Shown here in pieces: positions 26,739 to 35,381 of a stretch of DNA of 64,000 nt. Under the pieces are notes generated by a model. The model ran no database searches. It was not told where the DNA came from and saw only the letters and a program-made list of their open reading frames with translations. Origin of the DNA: Paenibacillus sp. FSL H3-0469 (lineage in GTDB: Bacteria > Bacillota > Bacilli > Paenibacillales > Paenibacillaceae). Numbering within the stretch: position 1 is the stretch's first letter; every line of letters begins with the position of its first letter. The stretch covers positions 3,968,001 to 4,032,000 of the forward strand of contig NZ_CP150302.1 of assembly GCF_038051945.1 (NCBI RefSeq). The letters run 5' to 3'. The translations under genes and the position numbers were made by a program.

Positions 26739-27512
26739 TTACTGTGCGGTGGTTGTAATGGTAACCGGCGACCATTCAGCGATCACTGTCTGTCCGTGCG
26801 CCGACACGCTGCCTTCCGGGGTCAGGTCCTTCTCCGTCATGATGCCCAGGGCAATGGTGAAGCTGTTGAACTTCACAGGCACATTCCGCTCGCGCCGCAC
26901 CTCATTCCCATTCACATAGAAGACAGCCTCATTATTGCCCCGGTGGTAGGTGATGGCGTACGTGTTGAATTCACGCGGCTTGAAGTCCGTATCCTCCTTG
27001 AAAATACAGAAGTATTTGGTTCCCCCCGTCTCGGGTACGGTTACCCCGGGGAACGGAAGGATGCCGTACACACTCGCATATTTATCGTTACCCGCGAAGA
27101 AATCAAGCGCCGCGCCTGTGGTGAAATCCAGCAGATTCAGCGACACATAGCCGTCATACAGATCCCCCGGAGCCGTGCCCTGCGTGCGGGCGCGGATCTG
27201 GAGCTCGAAGCGGACTTCGCCTTCCTCCGGAACCTCTACCGGCTGGGCCGAATAGTACATATGCTTGGCATTATCCAGAATCTGCACCTGATCATGACGG
27301 CGGCTCAGCTGAGCCCGCACGTATAGATGATCATTACGCACGATCACCACCGCTTCCGGCTCACGATACGCCCAGAACGAGCCGTCCGGCAGCTTGAAGC
27401 CGCCCGTCTGCCAGACCTTTCCTTCCTCCAGAATCGTATGGAAATCCCCGATCACCGTTTGCTTGCCCTGTACAGCAGGCATACCTTCGTTCTCTGGCTG
27501 TTGCTTGTCCAT
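26739..27512 (-). CDS. DUF6081-like soluble protein of unknown function
   Basis: A 257-residue protein without signal peptide or membrane segment. It is rich in beta-strand patterns (HLYVRAQL, GEVRFELQIRART, YDGYVSLNLLDF, NEAVFYVNGNEV), suggesting a jelly-roll or lectin-like fold. I recall similar proteins as DUF6081 but could not check. Its place between two UbiA genes, with gaps of 26 and 48 bases, suggests a role on the prenylated product or its precursor. Start is ATG after GCGGGAG. Confidence 0.68.
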   Translation of the reverse strand: MDKQQPENEGMPAVQGKQTVIGDFHTILEEGKVWQTGGFKLPDGSFWAYREPEAVVIVRNDHLYVRAQLSRRHDQVQILDNAKHMYYSAQPVEVPEEGEVRFELQIRARTQGTAPGDLYDGYVSLNLLDFTTGAALDFFAGNDKYASVYGILPFPGVTVPETGGTKYFCIFKEDTDFKPREFNTYAITYHRGNNEAVFYVNGNEVRRERNVPVKFNSFTIALGIMTEKDLTPEGSVSAHGQTVIAEWSPVTITTTAQ

Positions 27513-27560
27513 GAATTCTCCCGCTTTCTGTACTGTAGTAGCCTATCCATTTCTTATATT

Positions 27561-28481
27561 TTAAAATAGCCCCTGGATCAGCAGCGCCACCGTCATGACC
27601 GCCCCGCAGCGTACCGATGCGCGTTGTGAAGCGCCCATAAGCGGCAGATAGGCTTCAGAAGGATTCTCCGGCTGGAGGCTGCGGTAGATCCGAATCGGGG
27701 CAATAGCTGTCAGCAGAGCGAGCAGCGCATATACCGGCAAGATATGAAGCAGCACACACGCAATCAGTGAGGCATAAGAGATATAGAGCAGCACCTGAGA
27801 GAACACCAGCGCTCTGCGCTCCCCCCATACCACGACCAGTGTAAGCTTGCCGGCCTGCTTGTCAGCTCTCCAGTGCAGAAAGTGATGATTGAACAGCAGC
27901 AGGGTAGTGAGCAGCCCGCTTGGCAGCGACAGCAGCACCGGCTTCAGGCTGAACGCTCCGGTCTGAACGAAATAAGCGCCCAGCACCGGCATGAGTCCAA
28001 AGGCCAGGAAGATGGCAAGCTCGCTGTAGCCCTTGCCCCGGTATCCGAACCGCAGCGGCGGCGCCACATAGAAATAAGCGATCAGCGCCCCTCCGGCCAC
28101 AAACCAGAGAATCTCCCAGCCGCTGTACAGGCTGAGCAGCAGGCCGCAGCCAGCCGCAACGGCCAGCAGCCCCCAGGTCAAGAGGGCAAACAACGACTCA
28201 CGCATGATGCCCCCGGACAGGAACCCGGAGTTCGTGGAGATAGCTCCAGGAGTATGCTGGGCCTCTGTATCGGTTCCGTTGCGGAAATCCCACAAGTCAT
28301 TTACCATATTGGAGAATAAATGCGCAGCCGCCGCTCCAATGAACGTTATTACAAATAAAAACGGATGGAATACTCCCTGCCATACATAGGCCCCGGCCGT
28401 TCCCAGGATAACCGGTATGAGCATAACAGGAATCACTCCAAACCGTGAGGCTTTCTTAAATAGGGTCCACTTCTCCATCAT
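27561..28481 (-). CDS. UbiA-family prenyltransferase, first gene of a Fur-box operon
   Basis: This 306-residue membrane protein has about eight or nine helices. Its first motif is NMVNDLWDFRNGTDTE near residue 60, a good NDxxD...D motif. The second is HWRADKQAGKLTLVVVWG near 205, as in MenA-like enzymes. It differs clearly from the other UbiA protein of the operon. Start is ATG with AAGGAGATC upstream. A perfect 7-1-7 Fur box lies 30 bases before the start codon, so expression should rise when iron is low. Confidence 0.86.
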   Translation of the reverse strand: MMEKWTLFKKASRFGVIPVMLIPVILGTAGAYVWQGVFHPFLFVITFIGAAAAHLFSNMVNDLWDFRNGTDTEAQHTPGAISTNSGFLSGGIMRESLFALLTWGLLAVAAGCGLLLSLYSGWEILWFVAGGALIAYFYVAPPLRFGYRGKGYSELAIFLAFGLMPVLGAYFVQTGAFSLKPVLLSLPSGLLTTLLLFNHHFLHWRADKQAGKLTLVVVWGERRALVFSQVLLYISYASLIACVLLHILPVYALLALLTAIAPIRIYRSLQPENPSEAYLPLMGASQRASVRCGAVMTVALLIQGLF

Positions 28482-28510
28482 GCCAAGAATGATCTCCTTT
28501 TATTATTATT

Positions 28511-28538
28511 TGATAATTATTATCATTAAATTATTATA
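28511..28538 (-). promoter_or_regulatory. Fur box and -10 of the UbiA operon
   Basis: TGATAAT-T-ATTATCA at 28511-28525 is an exact match to the 7-1-7 Fur consensus of Bacillus. A leftward TATAAT at 28538-28533 puts the start of transcription at the box, a typical repressor position. The divergent GGDEF-EAL gene starts 128 bases to the right and could also be affected. Confidence 0.85.
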
Positions 28539-28652
28539 CATCAAAATTCGACACTTCGGGCAGATTTACGCTGCAAAATATTCCCTAATCGTGGTACACT
28601 ATAATCGATGGTACTTATTTCCTATTAAATCTTAAATAATGAAGGGGATCAG

Positions 28653-31022
28653 ATGAAACTCCGCAAAAAAATAATCATCTTCATTAGTTTTATCGCTATC
28701 CTCGGCATTGGTGCCACCTATCTGATGCTTCACCTGATTCTGCTGAACCGCTTCGAGAAGCTGGATGAGGCAGAGCTGGAGCGCAACCTGAGCAAGGCTA
28801 CCGCTGCTTATCATCAAGAGCTGGAGAAGCTGAGAACAGGACTCCTTGATATTGCTGTCCGTGATGAAACCTACCGGTTCATGGAGAGCGCAGCGGCTAC
28901 CGGCTCTGCTGACTCCGGCAGTACGACTGCCGCCTTCATCCGCAGCAGTCTTGAACCGGCTGCTGATCCAATGAATCATTTCGATATGATTGCCCTGCTT
29001 GATCTGGACGGACAACCACTGTATGGCGGCACTTATGATCTGCCGGCAGGAATAGTCACCCCGTTAACCCAGGAGCAGCTAACGCTAATGAAGCTGATCC
29101 GAAGCCGTCTGCCTGTGCCGCAAGCTACCGGCGAGAGCCGGAGCGGCTTCATTAATCTGGACAAGGGCACTATGCTAATTACCCTTGCCCCTATTCTTAA
29201 CAGCGGCAGAGACAAGCCGGTCATCGGAACAGCCATTGCCGGACGGATGCTGCACCAGGACGAGATCGCGCAGATCTGGGAGGATACCCTATCCACGATG
29301 GAGATGTCGCGCCTCACCACCCCCCTGCTTGCGGACAGCGGAGGCCAGCGCGTATGGACCAGCCCTGTCTCAGACGGGCAGATGTGCATTCATACAGTAC
29401 TAGACGATCTGTTCGGCGATCCCGGAATGGTTCTCACCCTGAAGGAACCCCGCCAGTTCTACAACAGCGGGCTCAAATCGCTCTCCACCTTCCGTATATT
29501 CTATTCTATCTCCATTATGGTAATGCTGGGCGCAAGCCTCCTCTTCGTGAACCGGTTCATCCTGAGAAGAATGTCTTCTCTGGTCCGCAACATCCGTAGA
29601 ATCGGCAGCAGCAAGGATCTGTCGATCCGGATTCCCAGCTCCGGGCAGGATGAATTCAGCGAGGTTGAGGTCGAATTCAACCGGATGATTGATTCGCTGG
29701 AGCAGACCCAGGACGAGCTGCGGCAGCAATCGATGCTGGACCCGCTGACCCGGCTGCCCAACCGCTCCCTGTTTTTCGACAAATTAAATGAAGCGATTGC
29801 CGCCGTCAAGGGCAGTGAACGCCAGATCGTGCTGGTCTTCATTGATCTGGATCATTTCAAGACGGTGAACGATACCCTCGGCCATGACTTCGGCGATGCT
29901 ATCCTGAAGGAGACTGCGTTCCGCATCACACAGGTTGTCGGCAAGCATGATGTGGTCTCCCGGCTCGGCGGTGATGAATTTACCATTCTGCTCTACGATG
30001 TGCCTGATGAAGGCAGCATTGCCCGGCAGCTCTCCCGGATCCAGGAAGCCCTGTCCATGCCGCACCGGATCAAGGGACATCTTCTATATAATACCGCCAG
30101 CATCGGCATCAGTATTTATCCGCAGAACGGGGAAGACGCCGATTATCTGGTCAAGCAGGCGGACCTGGCCATGTTTCATGTCAAGGAGACCGGCCGCAAT
30201 AATATTTTTCAGTATTCAGAGGATCTGGAAGCAGGCATCCGGCGCAAAAAGGTGCTGGCCCAGCAGCTTCTCTCGGCTGCCGCCGGGAACGAGTTCGAAG
30301 TGCACTACCAGCCGATCCTCCGCACGGGACAGCTGCAGGTATCCAAGGTGGAGGCCCTGCTGCGTTGGACCAGTCCTGCTTACGGCAATATCTCACCGGC
30401 CGAATTCATTCCGCTGGCGGAGAGCAGCGGCTCTATCGTCGGCATCGGCAGCTGGGTGCTGCGCCAGGTGTGCTCTGATATGCGCGATTTCCGCAGCCGG
30501 GGGCTTGAGCTCACCGCAGCAGTGAACATCTCCGCGCTGCAGCTCATGCAGCCGGGTCTGCTGGAGCTGCTCTTAGAGCTGCTGGATGAATATGAGCTGC
30601 CGGCCTCCAGCCTGGAGCTGGAAATCACGGAGAGCGTGCTTGTCTCCGGCGACGGCATCTTCCTGTCGCTGCAGCAGCTTCGGGCCCACGGGTTCCGGAT
30701 CTCACTGGATGATTTCGGTACAGGCTTCTCCTCCCTCAGCTATCTGCGGCGCTTCCCGGTCGATGTGATCAAGATTGACCGCTCCTTCATCTCCGAGATG
30801 TCACGGGAGGCCCAAGGGGATGTGCTGGTCAAGGCGATTATCGAGCTGAGCCATAATCTGGGGCTGCGTGTAGTCTCGGAAGGCATCGAGCATAGAGAGC
30901 AATTCGATATGCTGCGGGAGCTGGGCAGCGACGAGCTTCAGGGTTACTATATCAGCCGGCCGCTTCAGGCCCAGGCGCTGTATTCTTTTCTGGAGCAAGG
31001 TAATTATTACACCGGACGATAA
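28653..31022 (+). CDS. CHASE4-like-HAMP-GGDEF-EAL membrane protein, c-di-GMP turnover
   Basis: A 789-residue protein with membrane helix 1 (8-30), an extracellular sensor that looks like CHASE4 (about 35-280), membrane helix 2 (about 283-303), HAMP (about 304-355), GGDEF (about 365-520) and EAL (about 535-780). SRLGGDEFTIL is intact. The I-site position reads GKHD rather than RxxD, so product inhibition is probably absent. EAL motifs are complete (VEALLRW, EITES, DDFGTGFSS, KIDRSF, SEGIE, QGYYISRP). It may be cyclase, phosphodiesterase or both. Start is ATG after GAAGGGGATC. Confidence 0.9.
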   Translation: MKLRKKIIIFISFIAILGIGATYLMLHLILLNRFEKLDEAELERNLSKATAAYHQELEKLRTGLLDIAVRDETYRFMESAAATGSADSGSTTAAFIRSSLEPAADPMNHFDMIALLDLDGQPLYGGTYDLPAGIVTPLTQEQLTLMKLIRSRLPVPQATGESRSGFINLDKGTMLITLAPILNSGRDKPVIGTAIAGRMLHQDEIAQIWEDTLSTMEMSRLTTPLLADSGGQRVWTSPVSDGQMCIHTVLDDLFGDPGMVLTLKEPRQFYNSGLKSLSTFRIFYSISIMVMLGASLLFVNRFILRRMSSLVRNIRRIGSSKDLSIRIPSSGQDEFSEVEVEFNRMIDSLEQTQDELRQQSMLDPLTRLPNRSLFFDKLNEAIAAVKGSERQIVLVFIDLDHFKTVNDTLGHDFGDAILKETAFRITQVVGKHDVVSRLGGDEFTILLYDVPDEGSIARQLSRIQEALSMPHRIKGHLLYNTASIGISIYPQNGEDADYLVKQADLAMFHVKETGRNNIFQYSEDLEAGIRRKKVLAQQLLSAAAGNEFEVHYQPILRTGQLQVSKVEALLRWTSPAYGNISPAEFIPLAESSGSIVGIGSWVLRQVCSDMRDFRSRGLELTAAVNISALQLMQPGLLELLLELLDEYELPASSLELEITESVLVSGDGIFLSLQQLRAHGFRISLDDFGTGFSSLSYLRRFPVDVIKIDRSFISEMSREAQGDVLVKAIIELSHNLGLRVVSEGIEHREQFDMLRELGSDELQGYYISRPLQAQALYSFLEQGNYYTGR

Positions 31023-31073
31023 GAGACTTCTTTTATAGGCAAGCTACTAGCGATATGATATGATAGGCAGGCT

Positions 31074-31105
31074 GATAACAGCACCCGATCCAGGGTGCTG
31101 TTATC
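31074..31105. other. Perfect 13-bp hairpin between the GGDEF-EAL and acetate-transporter genes
   Basis: GATAACAGCACCC (31074-31086) and GGGTGCTGTTATC (31093-31105) are exact complements with a six-base loop. No T-run follows, so termination is uncertain. It is 40 bases upstream of the next start codon and could shape that mRNA. Confidence 0.6.
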
Positions 31106-31144
31106 CTATGCGAACACTTATGAAAATTGGAGGCTTTCATTGTT

Positions 31145-31768
31145 ATGTCAGCGCAACCGCACACCGCACAGTCCGTCAAAATCGTTACCGCCGACCCCAG
31201 CGCCATCGGCCTATTCGGACTGGCCATCGTCACCCTGGTCGCTTCTTCACAAAAGCTCGAAATTACAACAGGTCTCAGCTATGCTATTCCATGGGCCATC
31301 TTCCTCGGAGCCTTCGCCCAGCTATTCGCATCCATCCAGGATGCCAAGCACAACAATACCTTCGGCATGACTGCCTTCGGCGCCTATGCGTTCTTCTGGT
31401 TCGGCATGGGAGCAAGCTGGCTGATCAAGCTCGGTGTATTCGGTGCAGTGCTGGCAGAGGGCGTTGACCCCAAGCAGCTGGGATTTGTTTTTGCAGGATA
31501 TCTTGTGTTCACACTCTTCATGACGCTCGGCGCCGTTGAGGCGAACCGCGTACTGCTCATTATCTTCATCCTGATTGACTTCCTGTTCCTCGGACTCTCG
31601 ATGGATGCCTTCGGCGTCGCTGCGGAATTCTTCCACAAGCTGGCTGCCGTATCGGAAATGGCGATCGGTATCGTATCCCTATACGGCTGCGGCGCATCTG
31701 TGCTCAACGCCCACTTCGGACGTACCTTCCTGCCGATTGGTGCCCCGCTGGGCATCTTCAAAAAATAG
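31145..31768 (+). CDS. satP: Acetate/succinate transporter of the SatP (GPR1/FUN34/YaaH) family
   Basis: This 207-residue protein has six membrane helices. The family motif is NPxG-like (DPSAIGLFGLAIVTL) near residue 20, and FFWFGMGASW and YLVFTLFMTLGA are typical later segments. SatP proteins take up acetate or succinate with protons. I chose ATG at 31145: GGAGG lies 11 bases upstream, a little far, and an in-frame TTG at 31127 has no site. It is monocistronic, with a terminator-like hairpin 46 bases after the stop. Confidence 0.88.
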   Translation: MSAQPHTAQSVKIVTADPSAIGLFGLAIVTLVASSQKLEITTGLSYAIPWAIFLGAFAQLFASIQDAKHNNTFGMTAFGAYAFFWFGMGASWLIKLGVFGAVLAEGVDPKQLGFVFAGYLVFTLFMTLGAVEANRVLLIIFILIDFLFLGLSMDAFGVAAEFFHKLAAVSEMAIGIVSLYGCGASVLNAHFGRTFLPIGAPLGIFKK

Positions 31769-31813
31769 CTCCGGCTTCCAGCCGGGCAGGGCCATGCCCT
31801 CTGTCAAAAAACT

Positions 31814-31862
31814 CGGATAAATGCTTACTGCCCTTTTATGCAGACGGTGTTTATCCGTTTTT
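31814..31862. terminator. Terminator-like inverted repeat after satP
   Basis: CGGATAAA (31814-31821) pairs with TTTATCCG (31850-31857), followed by a T-run. The loop is long (28 bases) and may hold an inner stem. An A-run before the left arm would let it work leftward too. Confidence 0.55.
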
Positions 31863-32027
31863 AGATTCAGCCTGGTTTTGTTAGGAATTCCCTTGCGCAA
31901 ACACGATAATAATGACATGCTATAGATACCCAAGCGACATTTATCGACATTTCCCTGCGGTCTAGGAACCGCTTATTATACGCTTTGACATCTACGGCTT
32001 TTATTTTTCCGGTATCGGGGGCAATCC

Positions 32028-34172
32028 ATGGCTTTCCTTAGTAAAAAGCCTTTAAGCATCATCATCGGCTTCATCATCGTCCTGCAGCTCTGCCTGTTCT
32101 ATTACTATTCCGTTTCCCTGGCCCGGGAATATAGAGCCGAGAAGGCGGATCTGGCCTCACAGGCGGTTACGCTGGCCTCGAACATCGAAGAACGGGTGGC
32201 CATTGTGAAAGGGGTCAGCTCCTTTATCCAAACTGTCGGCTTCGATGCCGATCCTGCACTCATCCAAAGCTACCTGGTCACCGCACACGCCAAGAACACC
32301 AGCAACGTCACGAATATCATGATCGCTCCGGATGGTCTGATCCGCTACCTCTACCCGCTTGAAGGCAATTCGTCACTGCTAGGCAGAAGCCTGCTGCTGG
32401 ATTCCTCCCTGGCCTCTCCCGGCATGATCCAAGAAACGCTCCGTTCCCGCAGCATTACAGTAGACGGTCCGCGCACACTTGCCCAGGGCGGCTATGGCAT
32501 GGTGATCCGGCAGGCTATCTATAAGGATAACTCTCTGGAGGGCATCGTCTCCGTCACCGTAAAGATTGATAATATCATTAACCAGCTTGTGTATAAGGAT
32601 AGTAATATCTATGTCACTACCAAGGATCATACCTTCCTGTTTGGCAATGAATCCAGTGCGTCGGACCCCCGGCTCACTGTTCCCGTCAACACCTACAATC
32701 AGCACTGGCTGATGGGGATTTCCCTGCCCTCCCACAAGAAATGGCAGGTGCTGCTCAGCGTGCTGTGGATTGATATTGCTTTTCTGCTGGTGATTGCCTT
32801 CATTCTATATATCTTCTGGTATCAGAGCCGCTTCAACCGTGAACTGGAGCGGTTGGTCAGCATCCGGACCCGCGACCTGCGTATTTCCAAGCGTCTCTAT
32901 GAGAAGCTTGCCCATTACGACAGCCTGACAGAGATCCCCAACCGGCGCTTCTTCATGGATGAATTTGAGCGTCTGCTGCAGAGCTCGGAGCCGACGCAGA
33001 CCTATACCTTATTCTTTTTCGACCTGAACCGGTTCAAGGAGATTAATGATACTCTCGGACATTCTATAGGGGACCAGGTGATCAAAACCCTGGCCGGACG
33101 GCTCAAATCCGGGAGCCTGCCCTTCAAGCTGTTCGCCCGTACCGGCGGAGATGAATTCGTGATGATCTTCGCGGGGCTGCCGCACACGGATATTCCTGTG
33201 ATCGCTGGTCGGATCAGCATGCTGATCTCACAGACCCTCCTGATCTCGGGAGCACATCTGAGCCTGTCGACCAGTATCGGCATCTCCCTGTACCCCGAAC
33301 ACTCGCAGAATACAGACGATCTGCTGAAATTCGCTGATATGTCAATGTACCAGGCTAAGTCACAAGAGGACGTCAATTACTTCATCTTCGACTGGGGGCT
33401 GCGCGAGAAGCTGGAGCAGAAGACGATGATCGCCAAATACCTGCACTCCGCGCTGGAGCGGGAAGAGTTCGTGCTCTACTATCAGCCTCAGATCAACGCT
33501 ATCACAGGAGAAATGATCGGGATAGAGGCGCTGATCCGCTGGAATCACCCCGAGAAGGGGCTAATTGGACCAGGGACGTTCATCACCGCAGTCGAAGAAG
33601 CCGGGCTGATGATCCAGCTGACCGACTGGGTGCTGCGTGAGGTGTGCCGCCAGCTGTGCGAGTGGCGCAGCCTGGGGATGCCGCTGCTGCGGACTTCAAT
33701 CAATATCTCCAACAGCTGGTTCTACAACCGTAACCTGATTGAGAATCTGTTCGCCGTGCTTGACGAGTACGGACTGGATACCGGTGTGCTGGAATTCGAG
33801 ATTACAGAGAGCACCGCGCTGCTGGAGGAGCATTATCCATTGCTGCAGCAGATGCGCGATCACGGGATCATCGTCTCCATCGATGATTTCGGCACGAAAT
33901 ATTCTTCGCTGAATTACCTGAAGCATTTTCCAGTGAACAAAATCAAGATTGACCGCACCTTCATCACAGGCATCGGCGTCAGCTCCATTGATGAGACTAT
34001 CATCAAATCCATCGTCTTCGTCGCCTCCCAGCTTGGCTATGACCTGATTGCCGAAGGGGTCGAGACGCCGGAGCAGCTGGCCTTCCTGGTGCAGCATAAT
34101 TGCCCGCATATCCAGGGATTCCTGTTCTTCCCTCCGCTGCCTGCCGATGAGATCCGTAAGCTGGCCTCCTGA
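32028..34172 (+). CDS. CHASE-GGDEF-EAL membrane protein, c-di-GMP turnover
   Basis: This 714-residue protein has membrane helix 1 (about 9-30), an extracellular CHASE-like domain (about 45-235), membrane helix 2 (about 243-265) and a linker, then GGDEF (about 290-445, ARTGGDEFVMIF) and EAL (about 455-710, IEALIRWNHPEKG). The EAL loop reads DDFGTKYSS where DDFGTGYSS is usual, and the end reads QGFLFFPPL. Other catalytic residues are kept (EITES, KIDRTF, AEGVE), so activity is likely but perhaps altered. No I-site RxxD is visible. Start is ATG after CGGGGGCAATCC. Confidence 0.9.
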   Translation: MAFLSKKPLSIIIGFIIVLQLCLFYYYSVSLAREYRAEKADLASQAVTLASNIEERVAIVKGVSSFIQTVGFDADPALIQSYLVTAHAKNTSNVTNIMIAPDGLIRYLYPLEGNSSLLGRSLLLDSSLASPGMIQETLRSRSITVDGPRTLAQGGYGMVIRQAIYKDNSLEGIVSVTVKIDNIINQLVYKDSNIYVTTKDHTFLFGNESSASDPRLTVPVNTYNQHWLMGISLPSHKKWQVLLSVLWIDIAFLLVIAFILYIFWYQSRFNRELERLVSIRTRDLRISKRLYEKLAHYDSLTEIPNRRFFMDEFERLLQSSEPTQTYTLFFFDLNRFKEINDTLGHSIGDQVIKTLAGRLKSGSLPFKLFARTGGDEFVMIFAGLPHTDIPVIAGRISMLISQTLLISGAHLSLSTSIGISLYPEHSQNTDDLLKFADMSMYQAKSQEDVNYFIFDWGLREKLEQKTMIAKYLHSALEREEFVLYYQPQINAITGEMIGIEALIRWNHPEKGLIGPGTFITAVEEAGLMIQLTDWVLREVCRQLCEWRSLGMPLLRTSINISNSWFYNRNLIENLFAVLDEYGLDTGVLEFEITESTALLEEHYPLLQQMRDHGIIVSIDDFGTKYSSLNYLKHFPVNKIKIDRTFITGIGVSSIDETIIKSIVFVASQLGYDLIAEGVETPEQLAFLVQHNCPHIQGFLFFPPLPADEIRKLAS

Positions 34173-34256
34173 AGCTGTCAGGATGCTTTGCACGCGGGTA
34201 TGGCGATCGTTATAATTAGCTTAATTCCGATGTTAACCCGAAAGGATTCTGAGACC

Positions 34257-34568
34257 ATGAATAGATTAACTACCGGCGAAATGGCCGGCACCGCCCTGTT
34301 TGCGCTGATCCTCGCCCTCCTGGCGTACCGGATTATCCGCGGCATGCCGAAGATGGCCGGAGACATTACCGCCTTCCGCAAACGCACCCTCGTCTGGACC
34401 CAGGTCGCCCTGGTGCTTACCGTTCTTCAGCTCAACTTCAAGGCCGGGGACTGGCGCTTCGGCATTATCCTCGGCCTGATCGTCCTGTTCACCGGCAGCA
34501 TCTGGCTGTCCGCCCGCCGCTATGACAACGCCCGCCAGGCTGAGTCTGAGCATCGGGATGAGCATTAA
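34257..34568 (+). CDS. Small membrane protein of unknown function
   Basis: A 103-residue protein with about three hydrophobic segments (GTALFALILALLAY, TQVALVLTVLQLNF, FGIILGLIVLFTGSIWL) and a polar C-terminal tail. I do not recognise a family. I chose ATG at 34257, with AAAGGAT about 11 bases upstream; an in-frame start at 34188 is possible but would overlap no site. Codon use matches the neighbours. A terminator follows within 45 bases, supporting a real short gene. Confidence 0.55.
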   Translation: MNRLTTGEMAGTALFALILALLAYRIIRGMPKMAGDITAFRKRTLVWTQVALVLTVLQLNFKAGDWRFGIILGLIVLFTGSIWLSARRYDNARQAESEHRDEH

Positions 34569-34610
34569 GGCATACGGTACGCCTGCATGCCAGCACAATA
34601 TGTACATTTC

Positions 34611-34633
34611 AGGCTCCCGTCAGGGGGCCTTTT
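34611..34633 (+). terminator. Rho-independent terminator
   Basis: AGGCTCCC (34611-34618) pairs with GGGGGCCT (34623-34630), a four-base loop, followed by TTTTCTG. Confidence 0.7.
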
Positions 34634-34721
34634 CTGTGTCTTCCGGCCGGGCGGCAGGCATACTTTCCCTCTCCCTAACCATACTAATGACATTCTATGG
34701 ATACCGATGGAGGGCTGATGA

Positions 34722-35198
34722 ATGGGCAAAAAACTGAATCTGCTGATGTTCAGCGGGGAGTATGACAAGGCGATGGCCGGGCTGATTCTGGCGAATGCGG
34801 CCAGGGATATTGAGGTGGAGGTTACGATGTTCTTCTCGTTCTGGGGGCTGTTTCTGGTCCGGGACCCGGAGACTATGACGCTGGAGGATAAGAGTATCTA
34901 CGAGAAGCTGATGGATGTCATTACACCCAAGGGACCGGAGCAGCTGCCGCTCTCGCGGATGAACTTCAGCGGGCTTGGCAAGCTGATGCTGGAGGAGATG
35001 ATGGAGGATCAGGGAGCACCGAAGCTGATCCATTTCCTGAAGGGGGCGCGCAAAAAGAACATCAAGTTCTACGCCTGCAAGCTCTCGGTGGAGATCATGG
35101 GCTTCAAGCCGGAGGAGCTGCTTCCCGAGGTGGAGATTATCGATGCTGCCGCGTATCTGAAGGATGCGCTGGAGAGCGATATCCAGCTCTTCATCTGA
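34722..35198 (+). CDS. DsrE/F-like sulfur-relay family protein, YrkE-like
   Basis: A 158-residue protein with the DsrE-like alpha/beta fold: LNLLMFSGEYDKAMAGLILANAARD at the start, then VTMFFSFWGLFLV. The family Cys lies in FYACKLSVEIMG near residue 118. DsrE-like proteins carry or transfer persulfide sulfur. B. subtilis YrkE, of similar length, sits with rhodanese genes, which are not seen here. The PLP enzyme 180 bases downstream could in principle supply sulfur, but it has its own spacing and this is only a guess. Start is ATG after GGAGGGCTGATGA. Confidence 0.75.
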   Translation: MGKKLNLLMFSGEYDKAMAGLILANAARDIEVEVTMFFSFWGLFLVRDPETMTLEDKSIYEKLMDVITPKGPEQLPLSRMNFSGLGKLMLEEMMEDQGAPKLIHFLKGARKKNIKFYACKLSVEIMGFKPEELLPEVEIIDAAAYLKDALESDIQLFI

Positions 35199-35381
35199 TG
35201 GCCCTGGGCTTTAACCTAATTACATCACCGGGCATATACTGAGGCAGACGAAGACGGACCGGTTACGTCCGGCGGGCACGCGCAGGCTACACGACTCACA
35301 CGATACTTGCCTTGCGGAGCACCAGCGCCTGCCGGAATCCGTCTCAAATGATAGAGCATTCATTGCCTGGAGGGATTGTCC

